A stretch of DNA of 64,000 nucleotides from Pelagirhabdus alkalitolerans (GTDB lineage: Bacteria > Bacillota > Bacilli > Bacillales > Amphibacillaceae). The stretch covers positions 124,001 to 188,000 of the forward strand of contig NZ_FMYI01000001.1 of the NCBI RefSeq assembly GCF_900096905.1, written 5' to 3'. Below, piece by piece: positions 15,811-25,199 of the stretch. Made by a program: the position numbers and the translations under genes. The first letter of the stretch is position 1, and the number at the start of each line of letters is the position of its first letter. The notes under the pieces are model-generated. The model was not told where the DNA came from. It made no database searches and saw only the letters and a program-made list of their open reading frames with translations.

Positions 15811-16801
15811 AATTTATTTGTTCCATATGCGCTTTGATTGCTGTCGTTTTTGTTTCAATAATGGGTTGGAATGAGATGAAAATCGGCTTACTTGATAATA
15901 ACAAGACAATACCTAAACTGATCGCAACGATGATCACTAAGTCAAAGAAGGTGTTAGCTTGCAGTACTTCATACTGTCTAAAGAACTGTACAAACAGACC
16001 ATGGAGTAAATAAACGTAAATCGTTTGTTCACCTAAATTAGTCCAGATGAACTGTTTTCTCGGAATCCACGCATACAGGCTAAAGACCATCACAAGCATA
16101 ACCATGTACTGGATGACTCGTATAATCCCACCACTTAACCCAACATCTAACGCCGCATAAGATGATGAGCCAAACAACCAACCAACAGGAATTTCAGGTA
16201 AGAGATACACAAGTACAAAAGCAAGTACAAATAATCCGAGACTTACGCGTCTTGCAATTGTTGTTTTTACTAGGAATAGTTGATCTTTTGTTAACCAATA
16301 CCCGATTAAGAAGAACGGGAAAAAGACAAATGTCCGTGAAAGACTATACGTATGACCAATTGGATCCACATACCCAATTAATATACCCATTACAAACGCA
16401 AGAGGAATACCAAATCTCGCTGGTATATGTTTAAATCCAATTAATAGAATGTGCCAAGAAAACAAGCTCAGTAAAAACCATAGTGACCAGTGTGGTTCAA
16501 ACATTGGCGTATCCCAACCTGCTGAAGTTGTAAAATAAAAATAGCTTGTATAGACTTTTTGAAATAATAAATAAGGAATTAATAGTTTACGACTCAACGC
16601 CCATAAATACTTCCATGAATAATGCCCTTTTGCAAAAAAACCACTCACTAAAATAATCGCAGGCATATGGAATAAATAGATCCATTCATATAATGTTCGC
16701 ATAGCTGTTGAATCCACTGTTAACGGTTGTATCACATGCCCAAATACTACAAGTGTAATCACAATAAACTTTGCATTATCAAAAAAAGCTTCACGTTTCA
16801 T
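15797..16801 (-). CDS. Membrane acyltransferase, acyltransferase-3 family
   Basis: 334-residue polytopic membrane protein with roughly ten hydrophobic segments. The N-terminal FDNAKFIVITLVVFGHVIQP carries the family His in the first helix, and LFHMPAIILVSGFFAKG follows. Members transfer acetyl or other acyl groups to exopolysaccharide, cell-wall or lipid sugars. No adjacent polysaccharide genes identify a substrate. The ATG at 16801 has AAGG 9 nt upstream; the ATG at 16810 would leave no spacer. Confidence 0.83.
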   Translation of the reverse strand: MKREAFFDNAKFIVITLVVFGHVIQPLTVDSTAMRTLYEWIYLFHMPAIILVSGFFAKGHYSWKYLWALSRKLLIPYLLFQKVYTSYFYFTTSAGWDTPMFEPHWSLWFLLSLFSWHILLIGFKHIPARFGIPLAFVMGILIGYVDPIGHTYSLSRTFVFFPFFLIGYWLTKDQLFLVKTTIARRVSLGLFVLAFVLVYLLPEIPVGWLFGSSSYAALDVGLSGGIIRVIQYMVMLVMVFSLYAWIPRKQFIWTNLGEQTIYVYLLHGLFVQFFRQYEVLQANTFFDLVIIVAISLGIVLLLSSKPIFISFQPIIETKTTAIKAHMEQINSNRA

Positions 16802-17020
16802 CTCTCTCATCCTTCAGAAATTGAATTTGTTAGCTATCCTATAACACCGAGTATCTAAACTCAAACGAAAAACAGTTCTTTTCAATGAATTGTTATCTCT
16901 TTGTCATCCTTTTGTAAGAAACTTTACTAAATTAAGTTTGTTATTCACTTTTTTTGGGAAATAGATAGTTGTTATAAAAATTTATACAAAAGTTATACGA
17001 AATATAAGGGGGACCTAAAC

Positions 17021-20000
17021 GTGGCACTACTTCTACGCTACCGTAAAATTATTTGGCTCATCGTGAGCTTATTGTTGTTAGTCGGAGTACTAACATATAT
17101 TCAACTTCCAAAAAGGGATATTCCTGAAATCGAGCAAGAAATTGCGAATATATCCGTCGTCTATCCAGGGGCAAATCCTGAGATTGTTGAGAGAAATGTG
17201 ACCAATCCAATTGAAGAAGCATTAAGTTCAATTGATGGGATTGAAGAGGTCAGTTCAACATCAACAACAGGCTTTGCTAATATTACCGTCATGGTAGAAG
17301 ACGGGCTTAGTAACACTGAAATGGTTTATAATTCCATTCAGCAAACTGTATCCGAAGAATCTGAGCAATTTTCTAGTGATGTGAGAAGCATCAACGTGAA
17401 CACAGACCTTATTCAATCAAATGTAGCCACCTATCATTTTCTAGCCGACTCAATCGATGAGCTTCTCGATAACCGTGATCATTTCGATGAAATCGAAACA
17501 CAAATTAGTGAGATCAGTGGTGTAGAAGGGATTCAAATAAAAGGACTCCCCGAACAAACATTAGCCGTTAATATTGATCCAGACGCATTAAATGAAAATC
17601 AATTACAACCTAATGTTGTCATCGAACGATTAAACGAGGCCTTATCACCGATTGCCATTGGTACCGAGGTACGAGATGAGACTATTTATCAGCTCTCACT
17701 CTCAGATGCCAGTTCAATTGATGATCTTGAACAAATGATTATCGGCCAAGCGCAAGATGATGAGCCCATTCGATTAGTAGATGTAGCTTCTATTGAACTC
17801 GATCACGAACCGTCTAGTGATTTAATCGACTATGAAGGCCAAGCCGCTATCTCATTAACGATCCAAGCAGATACTGGCACAAACATTGTTGCCTTGCAGG
17901 AGTCGATTGATGAGACAGTCACACCATTATTTGATGAATTACCAGAGAGTATTAGTGTGGATCAGTACTTTACCCAAAGTACTGTTATTGATGAAGTTTA
18001 CTCAAATCTCATTCAATCACTAATCATCTCACTCATTGCGGTATTTATTGTGATGCTTTTAGGCTTAACGACATCTTCAGCAATTTTAGTAGCGATCGCT
18101 ATTCCATTATCGATTATATTTGGTTTAATTCCGCTACCGTTTTTCGGTGTTGATTTGAATCAAATATCAGTCATTGGGATTATTGTTGCCATTGGTATAT
18201 TAGTTGATGATGCGATTGTGGTTAACGACAACATTCAAAGGCAATTCGAAAAAGGGATGGATGCCTTTGAAGGGACAAGGAAAGGTGTGAAAGAGGTTTC
18301 TGTCTCAATTGTGACGTCGACTTTATTAATCGTCTTCAGTTTCGTTCCATTAACCTTTTTATCTGGAAGTAACGGTGACTTTATTCGAGGATTACCCCTT
18401 GCACTTGTCTTTACCGTACTCGCATCAACGTTTATTGCCTTAACCTTCATCCCTGTTATACGCTATTCACAAAAGCGTCGAATGAAAAAGACACGCAAGC
18501 AACGTGCAGGATGGTTAAACGGGATTTTAAATAAGATCGCGGATATATATGCTGAGTCAATTATTCCGTTCACACTAAAAAAACCAGTGATGACGAGTAT
18601 TGTAGGTGTGATCGTTTCACTAGCTTTATTAAGTTTAGCACTATTTGTTCCATTTGAATTTTTCCCATCTGCTGACAGAGAAGAAGTAACCATCTCGGTT
18701 CGTTTAGATGAAGGAACACCGATTGAACAGACACAATCCGAAATCCTTGATATAGAAGCCTTCATCCAGGACGAAGCTGACCATATCAATGAAACCGTCA
18801 CTTACACGGGTGATGGATTACCAAACATTTTCAACTCTCAAATGTCACGAACTGGCGAAAATACAGGTCAAATCGTTGTTCGTGTTGATCGCGATTCATA
18901 CAGTGCAACAGAATTTATTGACGATTGGGAAAATGAAATTCGTGATGCCTATAGTGACGCTGAAGTTTTCTTAACAACAATCGTATCCGGTCCTCCTGAA
19001 GGAGCTGAAGTTGAAGTTTCCGTACAGGGACCTGATTTAGAAGAGCTGTCTCGACTTGCTGATTCACTCGAATCGGACTTAGATGCTCTTGATTCTTCAT
19101 CAGTCGTGATTATGAATACTGATTTATCACAGCCTGTGATTGACTATGAAATTGATGATGAACTTCTTGAATCTGAAGGGATCGACCGTGAACAGGTTAC
19201 TTCACTTATGCAACTCGCTAATGTCGGAGCGCCCTTAGGTACATTTGATGATGGCGTTGATCGATTTGATTTAGAAGTACGATACGATGATGGCGATGAA
19301 GATCGTTTAAACTTAGAGGAACTAGAAGTGATTGGGTTCCCTGATGGTCAAGGTCAAATGCCTTCTATTCTTTCACTTGATGACTTAATCAGTGCAGAAG
19401 AAAGTACACAAATTGCGTCCATCCCACATATAGATGGCGATCGAGCGATTACACTTGAAGCCTACCAATCAGATGATGATGCTGATTTAGCTGGTGATGC
19501 TGAAGCTGTAATTGACCAATTTGAATCTGAGCTACCGAGCGATTATTCACTCATCACAACTGGTAGTGCGGATGCTGAGTCAGAATTCTTTTTAGAAGTT
19601 GGGACACTATTTTTAGTCGTCTTGTTCTTAATTTACATGACGCTAGTTGTTCAATTTAATTCATTAACAACGCCTCTTCTTATTACGGCAACGATTCTAT
19701 TAGCTGTCGCAGGTGCCTTTATCGGACTCTTTGTATCCGGTGAACCACTTAGCTTCTTAGCAGTACTTGGAATTGTCGCCTTATCAGGGGTTGTTGTTAG
19801 AAACTCGATTCTATTAATCGAGTTTATTGAACAAAACAAAGCGATTTATGATACCCAATTAGAAGCGTTCCAAGAAGCAGGACGTGCGCGCCTTCGTCCT
19901 ATTATTTTAACGACATTAACATCGATGGCCGCACTGATTCCGATCATCATTACAGGTGATGTCTTATTTAGACCGCTTGCAGTATCGATCGTATACGGCA

Positions 20001-20080
20001 TTCTATTTGCAACAGCTTTAACATTATGGTTACTACCTGCTTTTTATTTCATCTTATTGAAAATAAGAAAATCTAAATAA
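17021..20080 (+). CDS. RND-family efflux permease (AcrB/SwrC type)
   Basis: 1019-residue proton-driven exporter of the RND superfamily: helix 1 (about 10-28), a large extracellular loop, helices 2-6 (about 330-480), a second large loop, then helices 8-12. TM4 carries the proton-relay pair D396-D397 in ILVDDAIVV, as in AcrB-type pumps. The extracellular loops are very acidic, consistent with a salty habitat. The start is GTG with AAGGGGG upstream. No membrane-fusion or outer-membrane partner is adjacent; single-gene RND pumps such as SwrC, which exports surfactin in B. subtilis, are known in Gram-positives. Substrate unknown. Confidence 0.9.
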   Translation: MALLLRYRKIIWLIVSLLLLVGVLTYIQLPKRDIPEIEQEIANISVVYPGANPEIVERNVTNPIEEALSSIDGIEEVSSTSTTGFANITVMVEDGLSNTEMVYNSIQQTVSEESEQFSSDVRSINVNTDLIQSNVATYHFLADSIDELLDNRDHFDEIETQISEISGVEGIQIKGLPEQTLAVNIDPDALNENQLQPNVVIERLNEALSPIAIGTEVRDETIYQLSLSDASSIDDLEQMIIGQAQDDEPIRLVDVASIELDHEPSSDLIDYEGQAAISLTIQADTGTNIVALQESIDETVTPLFDELPESISVDQYFTQSTVIDEVYSNLIQSLIISLIAVFIVMLLGLTTSSAILVAIAIPLSIIFGLIPLPFFGVDLNQISVIGIIVAIGILVDDAIVVNDNIQRQFEKGMDAFEGTRKGVKEVSVSIVTSTLLIVFSFVPLTFLSGSNGDFIRGLPLALVFTVLASTFIALTFIPVIRYSQKRRMKKTRKQRAGWLNGILNKIADIYAESIIPFTLKKPVMTSIVGVIVSLALLSLALFVPFEFFPSADREEVTISVRLDEGTPIEQTQSEILDIEAFIQDEADHINETVTYTGDGLPNIFNSQMSRTGENTGQIVVRVDRDSYSATEFIDDWENEIRDAYSDAEVFLTTIVSGPPEGAEVEVSVQGPDLEELSRLADSLESDLDALDSSSVVIMNTDLSQPVIDYEIDDELLESEGIDREQVTSLMQLANVGAPLGTFDDGVDRFDLEVRYDDGDEDRLNLEELEVIGFPDGQGQMPSILSLDDLISAEESTQIASIPHIDGDRAITLEAYQSDDDADLAGDAEAVIDQFESELPSDYSLITTGSADAESEFFLEVGTLFLVVLFLIYMTLVVQFNSLTTPLLITATILLAVAGAFIGLFVSGEPLSFLAVLGIVALSGVVVRNSILLIEFIEQNKAIYDTQLEAFQEAGRARLRPIILTTLTSMAALIPIIITGDVLFRPLAVSIVYGILFATALTLWLLPAFYFILLKIRKSK

Positions 20081-20090
20081 TGATTAGATA

Positions 20091-20126
20091 ACCGAATAAT
20101 CAGAGTAAAATCTGATCATTCGGTTT
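20091..20126 (+). terminator. Terminator of the RND gene
   Basis: Stem ACCGAAT-ATCAGA pairing with TCTGAT-ATTCGGT (one mismatch), ending in TTTTTCTTTTG. Confidence 0.85.
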
Positions 20127-20201
20127 TTCTTTTGTTTTTCGTACAAATGAGGCAAATTGTGCTATGATATGGCTACATATTTTATTACAGAGGTGTTAGT
20201 C

Positions 20202-21284
20202 ATGACAGAACAGAAACCGTTTCGTTTTTTAGCCTATGCTATTCTTGTTTTTACACTTATATTTCTACTCAACTTAACTGGCTTTATTTTTCGTCCAGTC
20301 GGCACATTGATCGCAGCGATTGCAGTCCCAATTGTTGGTGCCGGTTTGTTGTTTTATTTAACCAATCCACTTGTTAATTTACTAGAAAAATTTAAAATCA
20401 AACGTATATATGGTGTGTTAGCCGTCTTTATCATTCTTATATCGGTTGTTTATTTTAGTATTTACTTTATTATCCCACCGATCCAAGAACAATTCGCCAG
20501 ACTTTCTGACAATGCACCCGCTATGGTCGATTCATTTGATGAAATTTGGCAATTATGGCAAAACCGTCAAGAATACATACCTGAGACGATTGAAGAGTCG
20601 ATTGAAAATGTGATTAATAATATTGAAGACTACTTTGAGCAAATCGCGTCGTCATTATTTGGTTTCATCGGTTCGCTATTTAGTTTTGTCTTTTCGTTCT
20701 TATTAATCCCGTTTTTCCTGTTTTTCATGTTGAAGGATAGCGGTAAATTTATTCCTTTTGCAACGAGCTTTTTCTCTAAGTCAAAAGCAGATAGTTTGGA
20801 GACTTTACTTCAAAACATTAACCGTTCACTAGCTGCCTTTATTCAAGGTCAGGCATTAGTTAGCCTTTGTGTTGGTATAATGCTTTATATTGGTTACATT
20901 GCAGTCGGCTTAAATTATGCCTTAATGCTTGCGGTGTTTGGTCTATTTATGAATTTAATTCCATTTGTTGGTCCTTGGCTCTCGGCTATACCCGCCGTTA
21001 TAATCGGTTTTTTCCAAGATCCATTGATTGGGCTTTGGACGGCGATTATTATGATTGTCGCCCAACAAATTGAAAGTAATTTGATCTCACCGAACGTGAT
21101 GGGAAAAGTATTAAAAGTACACCCATTAACTGTGATTACACTCATTTTAGCAGCAGGTGCAATCGCTGGATTTTTAGGACTATTATTTGCCGTTCCAGCC
21201 TACGCTGTTGCCAAAACGATTGTTAGCCACTTCTATCATGTTTATACAGACCAAAAACCTGTCGGGCATAAAAACTTATTTTAA
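20202..21284 (+). CDS. AI-2E family membrane permease (UPF0118)
   Basis: 360-residue polytopic protein with about eight hydrophobic segments: a paired N-terminal block, an extracellular-type region (about 80-150), then a C-terminal bundle with the family signature GLNYALMLAVFGLFMNLIPFVGP. Relatives include autoinducer-2 exporters and Na+/H+ antiporters, so the substrate is open. The ATG at 20202 has AGAGGTG upstream; in-frame upstream codons lack an RBS. It ends in a strong hairpin before recQ. Confidence 0.87.
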   Translation: MTEQKPFRFLAYAILVFTLIFLLNLTGFIFRPVGTLIAAIAVPIVGAGLLFYLTNPLVNLLEKFKIKRIYGVLAVFIILISVVYFSIYFIIPPIQEQFARLSDNAPAMVDSFDEIWQLWQNRQEYIPETIEESIENVINNIEDYFEQIASSLFGFIGSLFSFVFSFLLIPFFLFFMLKDSGKFIPFATSFFSKSKADSLETLLQNINRSLAAFIQGQALVSLCVGIMLYIGYIAVGLNYALMLAVFGLFMNLIPFVGPWLSAIPAVIIGFFQDPLIGLWTAIIMIVAQQIESNLISPNVMGKVLKVHPLTVITLILAAGAIAGFLGLLFAVPAYAVAKTIVSHFYHVYTDQKPVGHKNLF

Positions 21285-21293
21285 TAAACTTAT

Positions 21294-21350
21294 ACCGTCT
21301 CATTATCTTTCACTTTGGAATGTGATAAACTAATGAGACGGTTATTTTTT
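21294..21350 (+). terminator. Terminator between the AI-2E permease gene and recQ
   Basis: 12-nt perfect arms ACCGTCTCATTA (21294-21305) and complement (21331-21342), with an inner imperfect stem, then TATTTTTT. It sits directly ahead of the recQ RBS, so recQ needs its own start or read-through. Confidence 0.85.
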
Positions 21351-21371
21351 ATGCTTAGAAAGGGGCTTATG

Positions 21372-23450
21372 ATGAACGTTTTAGATGCCCAAGACGTCTT
21401 AAAAACATATTTCGGCTATGATCAATTCAGATCAGGCCAAACAGAACTTATCGAAATGGCACTTAATCAAGAAAACGCGCTTGGCATTATGCCAACAGGC
21501 GGTGGGAAATCGATTTGTTATCAAATACCCGGCCTACTATTAGACGGAACGGCCATTATTATCTCACCTTTAATTTCATTAATGAAAGACCAAGTCGATA
21601 GTTTAGAACAAATCGGCATTCACGCAACCTATATAAACAGTACACTATCAAAAGAAGATTACATGAATCGGATGCACTTAATTCGTGAAGGTGTCTTTAA
21701 TTTTGTCTACGTCGCACCTGAGAGGTTCATGAGTGAACACTTCTTATCACTTATGAAACAAATTGATGTTTCCTTTTTGGCATTTGATGAGGCACATTGT
21801 ATCTCACAATGGGGACATGATTTTAGACCGAGCTACAGATCGATTATTCCTGTATTAAATGAGCTCGATCACATCCCATTTAAACTAGGATTAACCGCAA
21901 CCGCCACACCTGAAGTCATTCAAGACATTCAATCCTTATTGACGATTGATCACAACCACGTGATCAATACAGGATTCAAGCGAGACAACTTGCATTTTCA
22001 TTTGGTCAAAGGACAAGATAAAGACAGATTTATTCTCGATTTCATCGAAAAACATAAGCAAGAATCGGGTATTATTTATGCACCGACTCGTAAACTAGTT
22101 GATTCTGTGCACGGCTTACTTTTGCAAAAAGGGTATAAAGCAGCCCATTATCATGCAGGATTATCTGAAGACATAAGACGGCGTGAACAATCCAAATTTA
22201 TTAATGATGAAAAAACAATCATGGTCGCCACCAATGCGTTTGGGATGGGGATTGATAAATCCAACGTTCGATTCGTCATTCACCACAGCTTACCGATGAA
22301 CATTGAGGCCTATTACCAAGAAGCAGGTCGTGCGGGGCGAGACGGTGAACCAAGTGATTGCATCTTATTATTTTCTGGTCAAGACACTCAACTGCAGAAA
22401 TTTTTAATCGAACAGTCCGGCTTAAGTGATGAGAAAAAGGTTCAAGAATATAAAAAACTTCAAGCGATGGTCAATTACTGTCATACAGAAAATTGCCTAT
22501 CTGCCTACATGTTGGATTATTTTAATGATCCAAACCGATATGGTGAGTGCGGTCATTGTACGAACTGTACACATACCGATGAAAAAATCGATCGCACCCA
22601 AGATGCCCAAATGATCTTAAGTTGTGTCATGCGTATGGATCAAAAATTTGGTGCTGGTCTTACCGCTAAGGTTTTAAAAGGATCAAAAGATCAAAAAGTG
22701 AAACAATTCCGCTTTGATCACTTGTCCACATATGGTTTGATGAGAAATAAGACCGAAAAAGAAATTACACAATTCATTCACTTTTTAGTCGCTGAGGGTT
22801 ATTTAACAACTGGTGACTCAAAATTCCCAACCTTACAATTGACAGCTAAAGCGGCCGCTGTACTTAAAGGTGAGCGAGCTGTTTATATGCGACAAGTCAC
22901 GATTCAAGAAGCAGATGCATCAGATTATGATACAAAATTATTCGAGGCGTTGCGTACATTAAGAAAATCAATTGCACAAGATGAGAATGTACCACCTTAC
23001 GTCATCTTCTCAGATGCGACCTTAAAAGATATGAGCAGGCTAAAACCCGTTACGAAATCGGATATGCTTAATATTAAAGGAGTCGGCCTTAAAAAGTTTG
23101 AACAATATGGTGAAAGCTTTTTGGAGACGATCCAGCTTGATGCTAGTGATGAAAAAAGTCACATCATTAGTTATAGACTTTATAAAAAAGGTTACTCACT
23201 CTCTTTAATTGCATCTAAACGTGCGATCAAGGAATCAACTGTCGAAGCGCATTTACTTCAAGCATATCAGGAAGGCTATCCACTTGAATGGCACGACTTT
23301 TTCGACCAAGAAGTCGAGCAGCTCGTACTTGAGGTGCTTGATGAAATTGAAGAAGTCCGCCTAAAAGCAATCAAAGATATGCTACCAGATGACGTTAGCT
23401 ACGGTATGATCAAAGCTGTTCTATTAAAAAATGACCTATTTGAGGATTAA
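21372..23450 (+). CDS. recQ: ATP-dependent DNA helicase RecQ
   Basis: 692-residue 3'-5' SF2 helicase acting in recombination and replication-fork repair. In order: Walker A PTGGGKSICYQ, DEAH box with DEAHCISQWGHDFRPSY, second RecA lobe with the arginine-finger segment QEAGRAGRDG, zinc-binding cysteines in NCLSAYML...GECGHCTNC, RQC winged helix, HRDC domain (about residues 500-585), and a C-terminal helix-turn-helix extension (about 605-690). AAGGGG lies 6 nt before the ATG at 21372; the ATG at 21369 is possible too. It is longer than E. coli RecQ because of the C-terminal extension. Confidence 0.95.
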   Translation: MNVLDAQDVLKTYFGYDQFRSGQTELIEMALNQENALGIMPTGGGKSICYQIPGLLLDGTAIIISPLISLMKDQVDSLEQIGIHATYINSTLSKEDYMNRMHLIREGVFNFVYVAPERFMSEHFLSLMKQIDVSFLAFDEAHCISQWGHDFRPSYRSIIPVLNELDHIPFKLGLTATATPEVIQDIQSLLTIDHNHVINTGFKRDNLHFHLVKGQDKDRFILDFIEKHKQESGIIYAPTRKLVDSVHGLLLQKGYKAAHYHAGLSEDIRRREQSKFINDEKTIMVATNAFGMGIDKSNVRFVIHHSLPMNIEAYYQEAGRAGRDGEPSDCILLFSGQDTQLQKFLIEQSGLSDEKKVQEYKKLQAMVNYCHTENCLSAYMLDYFNDPNRYGECGHCTNCTHTDEKIDRTQDAQMILSCVMRMDQKFGAGLTAKVLKGSKDQKVKQFRFDHLSTYGLMRNKTEKEITQFIHFLVAEGYLTTGDSKFPTLQLTAKAAAVLKGERAVYMRQVTIQEADASDYDTKLFEALRTLRKSIAQDENVPPYVIFSDATLKDMSRLKPVTKSDMLNIKGVGLKKFEQYGESFLETIQLDASDEKSHIISYRLYKKGYSLSLIASKRAIKESTVEAHLLQAYQEGYPLEWHDFFDQEVEQLVLEVLDEIEEVRLKAIKDMLPDDVSYGMIKAVLLKNDLFED

Positions 23451-23464
23451 TCAAATAGGTCATT
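23430..23464 (+). terminator. Hairpin at the recQ stop
   Basis: Perfect 14-nt arms (23430-23443 and 23451-23464; AATGACCTATTTGA) with the recQ stop codon in the 7-nt loop. The T-run after it is short. Confidence 0.65.
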
Positions 23465-23483
23465 TCTATATTCATCGCTCCAT

Positions 23484-23591
23484 CAAAATGCTTCGCTTTC
23501 CACGGGCACGGCTCGAGCCCCCTCAGCCCAAAGAACGAGCCTGCGGGGTCTCAGAGACTCGTGCTTTTCCCGTAGGAGTCTACACATTTTG
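23484..23591 (+). repeat. ~108-bp structured repeat, copy A
   Basis: Flanked by CAAAATG and its inverted complement CATTTTG. It contains CACGGGCACGGCT near the left end and CTCGTGCTTTTCCCG near the right, which can pair. The ends match copies B and C; the centre is different and GC-rich. The gene-free stretch 23451-23897 holds this copy, copy B and two hairpins, and no coding signal. Confidence 0.75.
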
Positions 23592-23686
23592 ATTCCGCTG
23601 AATATTGCTTATTTTAAAAATAATTATTCTATTTTAATGCTCGTATAACTACTTTTTAAATAATGAATAAAACGTGACGAATGATC

Positions 23687-23787
23687 GGTGGCGACGCCAG
23701 TGGGAAAAGTACGAGCTGAAGATCCACTGAGGAAAGTGCCATTCTTTACTCAGTTAGCTGAAGCCGTACCCACGGCAAGCGGCCACC
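23687..23787 (-). repeat. ~101-bp structured repeat, copy B (inverted relative to A)
   Basis: Read on the minus strand it begins GGTGGCCGCTTGCCGTGGG and ends CCACTGGCGTCGCCACC, with an inner hairpin around ACTGAG-AAAG. It closely matches copy C (33148-33262). Copies A and B face each other about 95 bp apart. Confidence 0.75.
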
Positions 23788-23864
23788 GAGAGTGAGTCAC
23801 AAGGTCACAGGCAATCCAGTAAACGTTTCTGTTGTCACAACAGAATTAGTAAAGAGTTAAAAAC

Positions 23865-23889
23865 GCCTCGTTCATCGTTTGAACGAGGC
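23865..23889 (-). terminator. Terminator of the M29 aminopeptidase gene
   Basis: Perfect arms GCCTCGTTCA/TGAACGAGGC with a 5-nt loop, followed on the minus strand by GTTTTTAAC. Confidence 0.88.
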
Positions 23890-23897
23890 ATTTCATT

Positions 23898-25133
23898 TTA
23901 CTGATCGAGTGCCCATGCACCTTTTCTAAATACAGGTTCTGTTTTTCCATCAGGTGTGACTCCATCAATATCAAGCTCATCTGAACCAATCATAAAGTCG
24001 ACATGTGTCAGACTATCATTCACATTGTTTTGGTCTAATTCATCATCTGACATCGATGAACCACCTTTAATATTCGTCGGATACGCTTTACCTAAAGCGA
24101 TGTGACAAGATGCATTCTCATCATATAACGTATTATAGAAGATGAGCCCGGATTGAGAAATTGGTGAAGCATCTGGTACAAGTGCTAATTCACCTAATCG
24201 TTTAGCTCCTTCATCTGTTTCAAGTAAGTGTTTCAATGTATCATAGCCTTGCTCCGCTTCAAAATCAACTACTTGACCATCTTTAAACGTTAATTTGAAA
24301 TTATCAATCGTATTCCCACCATAGATTAAAGGCTTCGTATTCGATACGACACCATTGACACCGTACTTAGCTGGTAAAGTGAAGACTTCTTCAGTCGGCA
24401 TATTGGGATTAAATGCACGGCCTTCTTCTGTTTTCGCCGCGCCACCTTTCCAAATATGACCTTCTGGTAGATCAAATGAAATATCTGTTCCTGGTGCTTT
24501 GAAAATTAATGTTTTGTATTTCTTATTATTAAGACGCTCACGAGCATCTTCTAATAATTGATTGTGCTCATCCCATGCTTTAACTGGATCATCTTGATCG
24601 ACACGTACAATTTTAAAGATTTGCTCCCATAGCTTTTCTTTAGCCGATTCAGTTGATTCGCCTGGGAAGATTTTTTTCGCCCAATCTCCTGTTGGAATCG
24701 AGATAATAGACCAAGCAATGCGATCGTTCATCGTATATTTACGGAATTCTTTCATCGCTTCTGCTGATGCTTTCGTCGCTTTTGCCACTTTCTCCGGATC
24801 TACATCTTTTAGTAAATCTGGATTTGTTGAACGGATTGAAAGAAGCGCTCCACCCGCTTCGGCGACACTCATATATTTATCAACCATCCACTGAGGGATA
24901 TCTGTTAATACATCGACTGAGGCATGTTGATATTTCGTAAGTGAAATCTCATCATCTTGCCAATTAATGATCACATCTTTAGCCCCGAGTTCAAATGCTT
25001 TTTTTACCACCGTGCGCGTGAATTCAACTCCTTCAATTGATGAGTTGATCATTAACACTTGATCCTTTTGTAAGTTTACACCTGTTTTTAAAGCAAGTTC
25101 TGCATATTTTTCTTGTAATGCTTGATCTGCCAT
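23898..25133 (-). CDS. ampS: M29 family aminopeptidase (AmpS type)
   Basis: 411-residue metallo-aminopeptidase of the clan typified by AmpS and aminopeptidase T, which use a cobalt/zinc dinuclear site to remove N-terminal residues from small peptides. Recognised by the central block AFNPNMPTEEVFTLP, RLGELALVPDASPIS, the ENASCHIALGKAYP segment and the C-terminal VDFMIGSDELDIDG, which hold the metal ligands. Cytosolic, with no signal peptide. It has its own RBS and terminator, so it is monocistronic. Confidence 0.92.
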   Translation of the reverse strand: MADQALQEKYAELALKTGVNLQKDQVLMINSSIEGVEFTRTVVKKAFELGAKDVIINWQDDEISLTKYQHASVDVLTDIPQWMVDKYMSVAEAGGALLSIRSTNPDLLKDVDPEKVAKATKASAEAMKEFRKYTMNDRIAWSIISIPTGDWAKKIFPGESTESAKEKLWEQIFKIVRVDQDDPVKAWDEHNQLLEDARERLNNKKYKTLIFKAPGTDISFDLPEGHIWKGGAAKTEEGRAFNPNMPTEEVFTLPAKYGVNGVVSNTKPLIYGGNTIDNFKLTFKDGQVVDFEAEQGYDTLKHLLETDEGAKRLGELALVPDASPISQSGLIFYNTLYDENASCHIALGKAYPTNIKGGSSMSDDELDQNNVNDSLTHVDFMIGSDELDIDGVTPDGKTEPVFRKGAWALDQ

Positions 25134-25199
25134 TTTCTACTCCTCCTTCAAATTCATCTAGTGCTAGTATACACGAATTGTTTCTGTTCATGAAACGAT

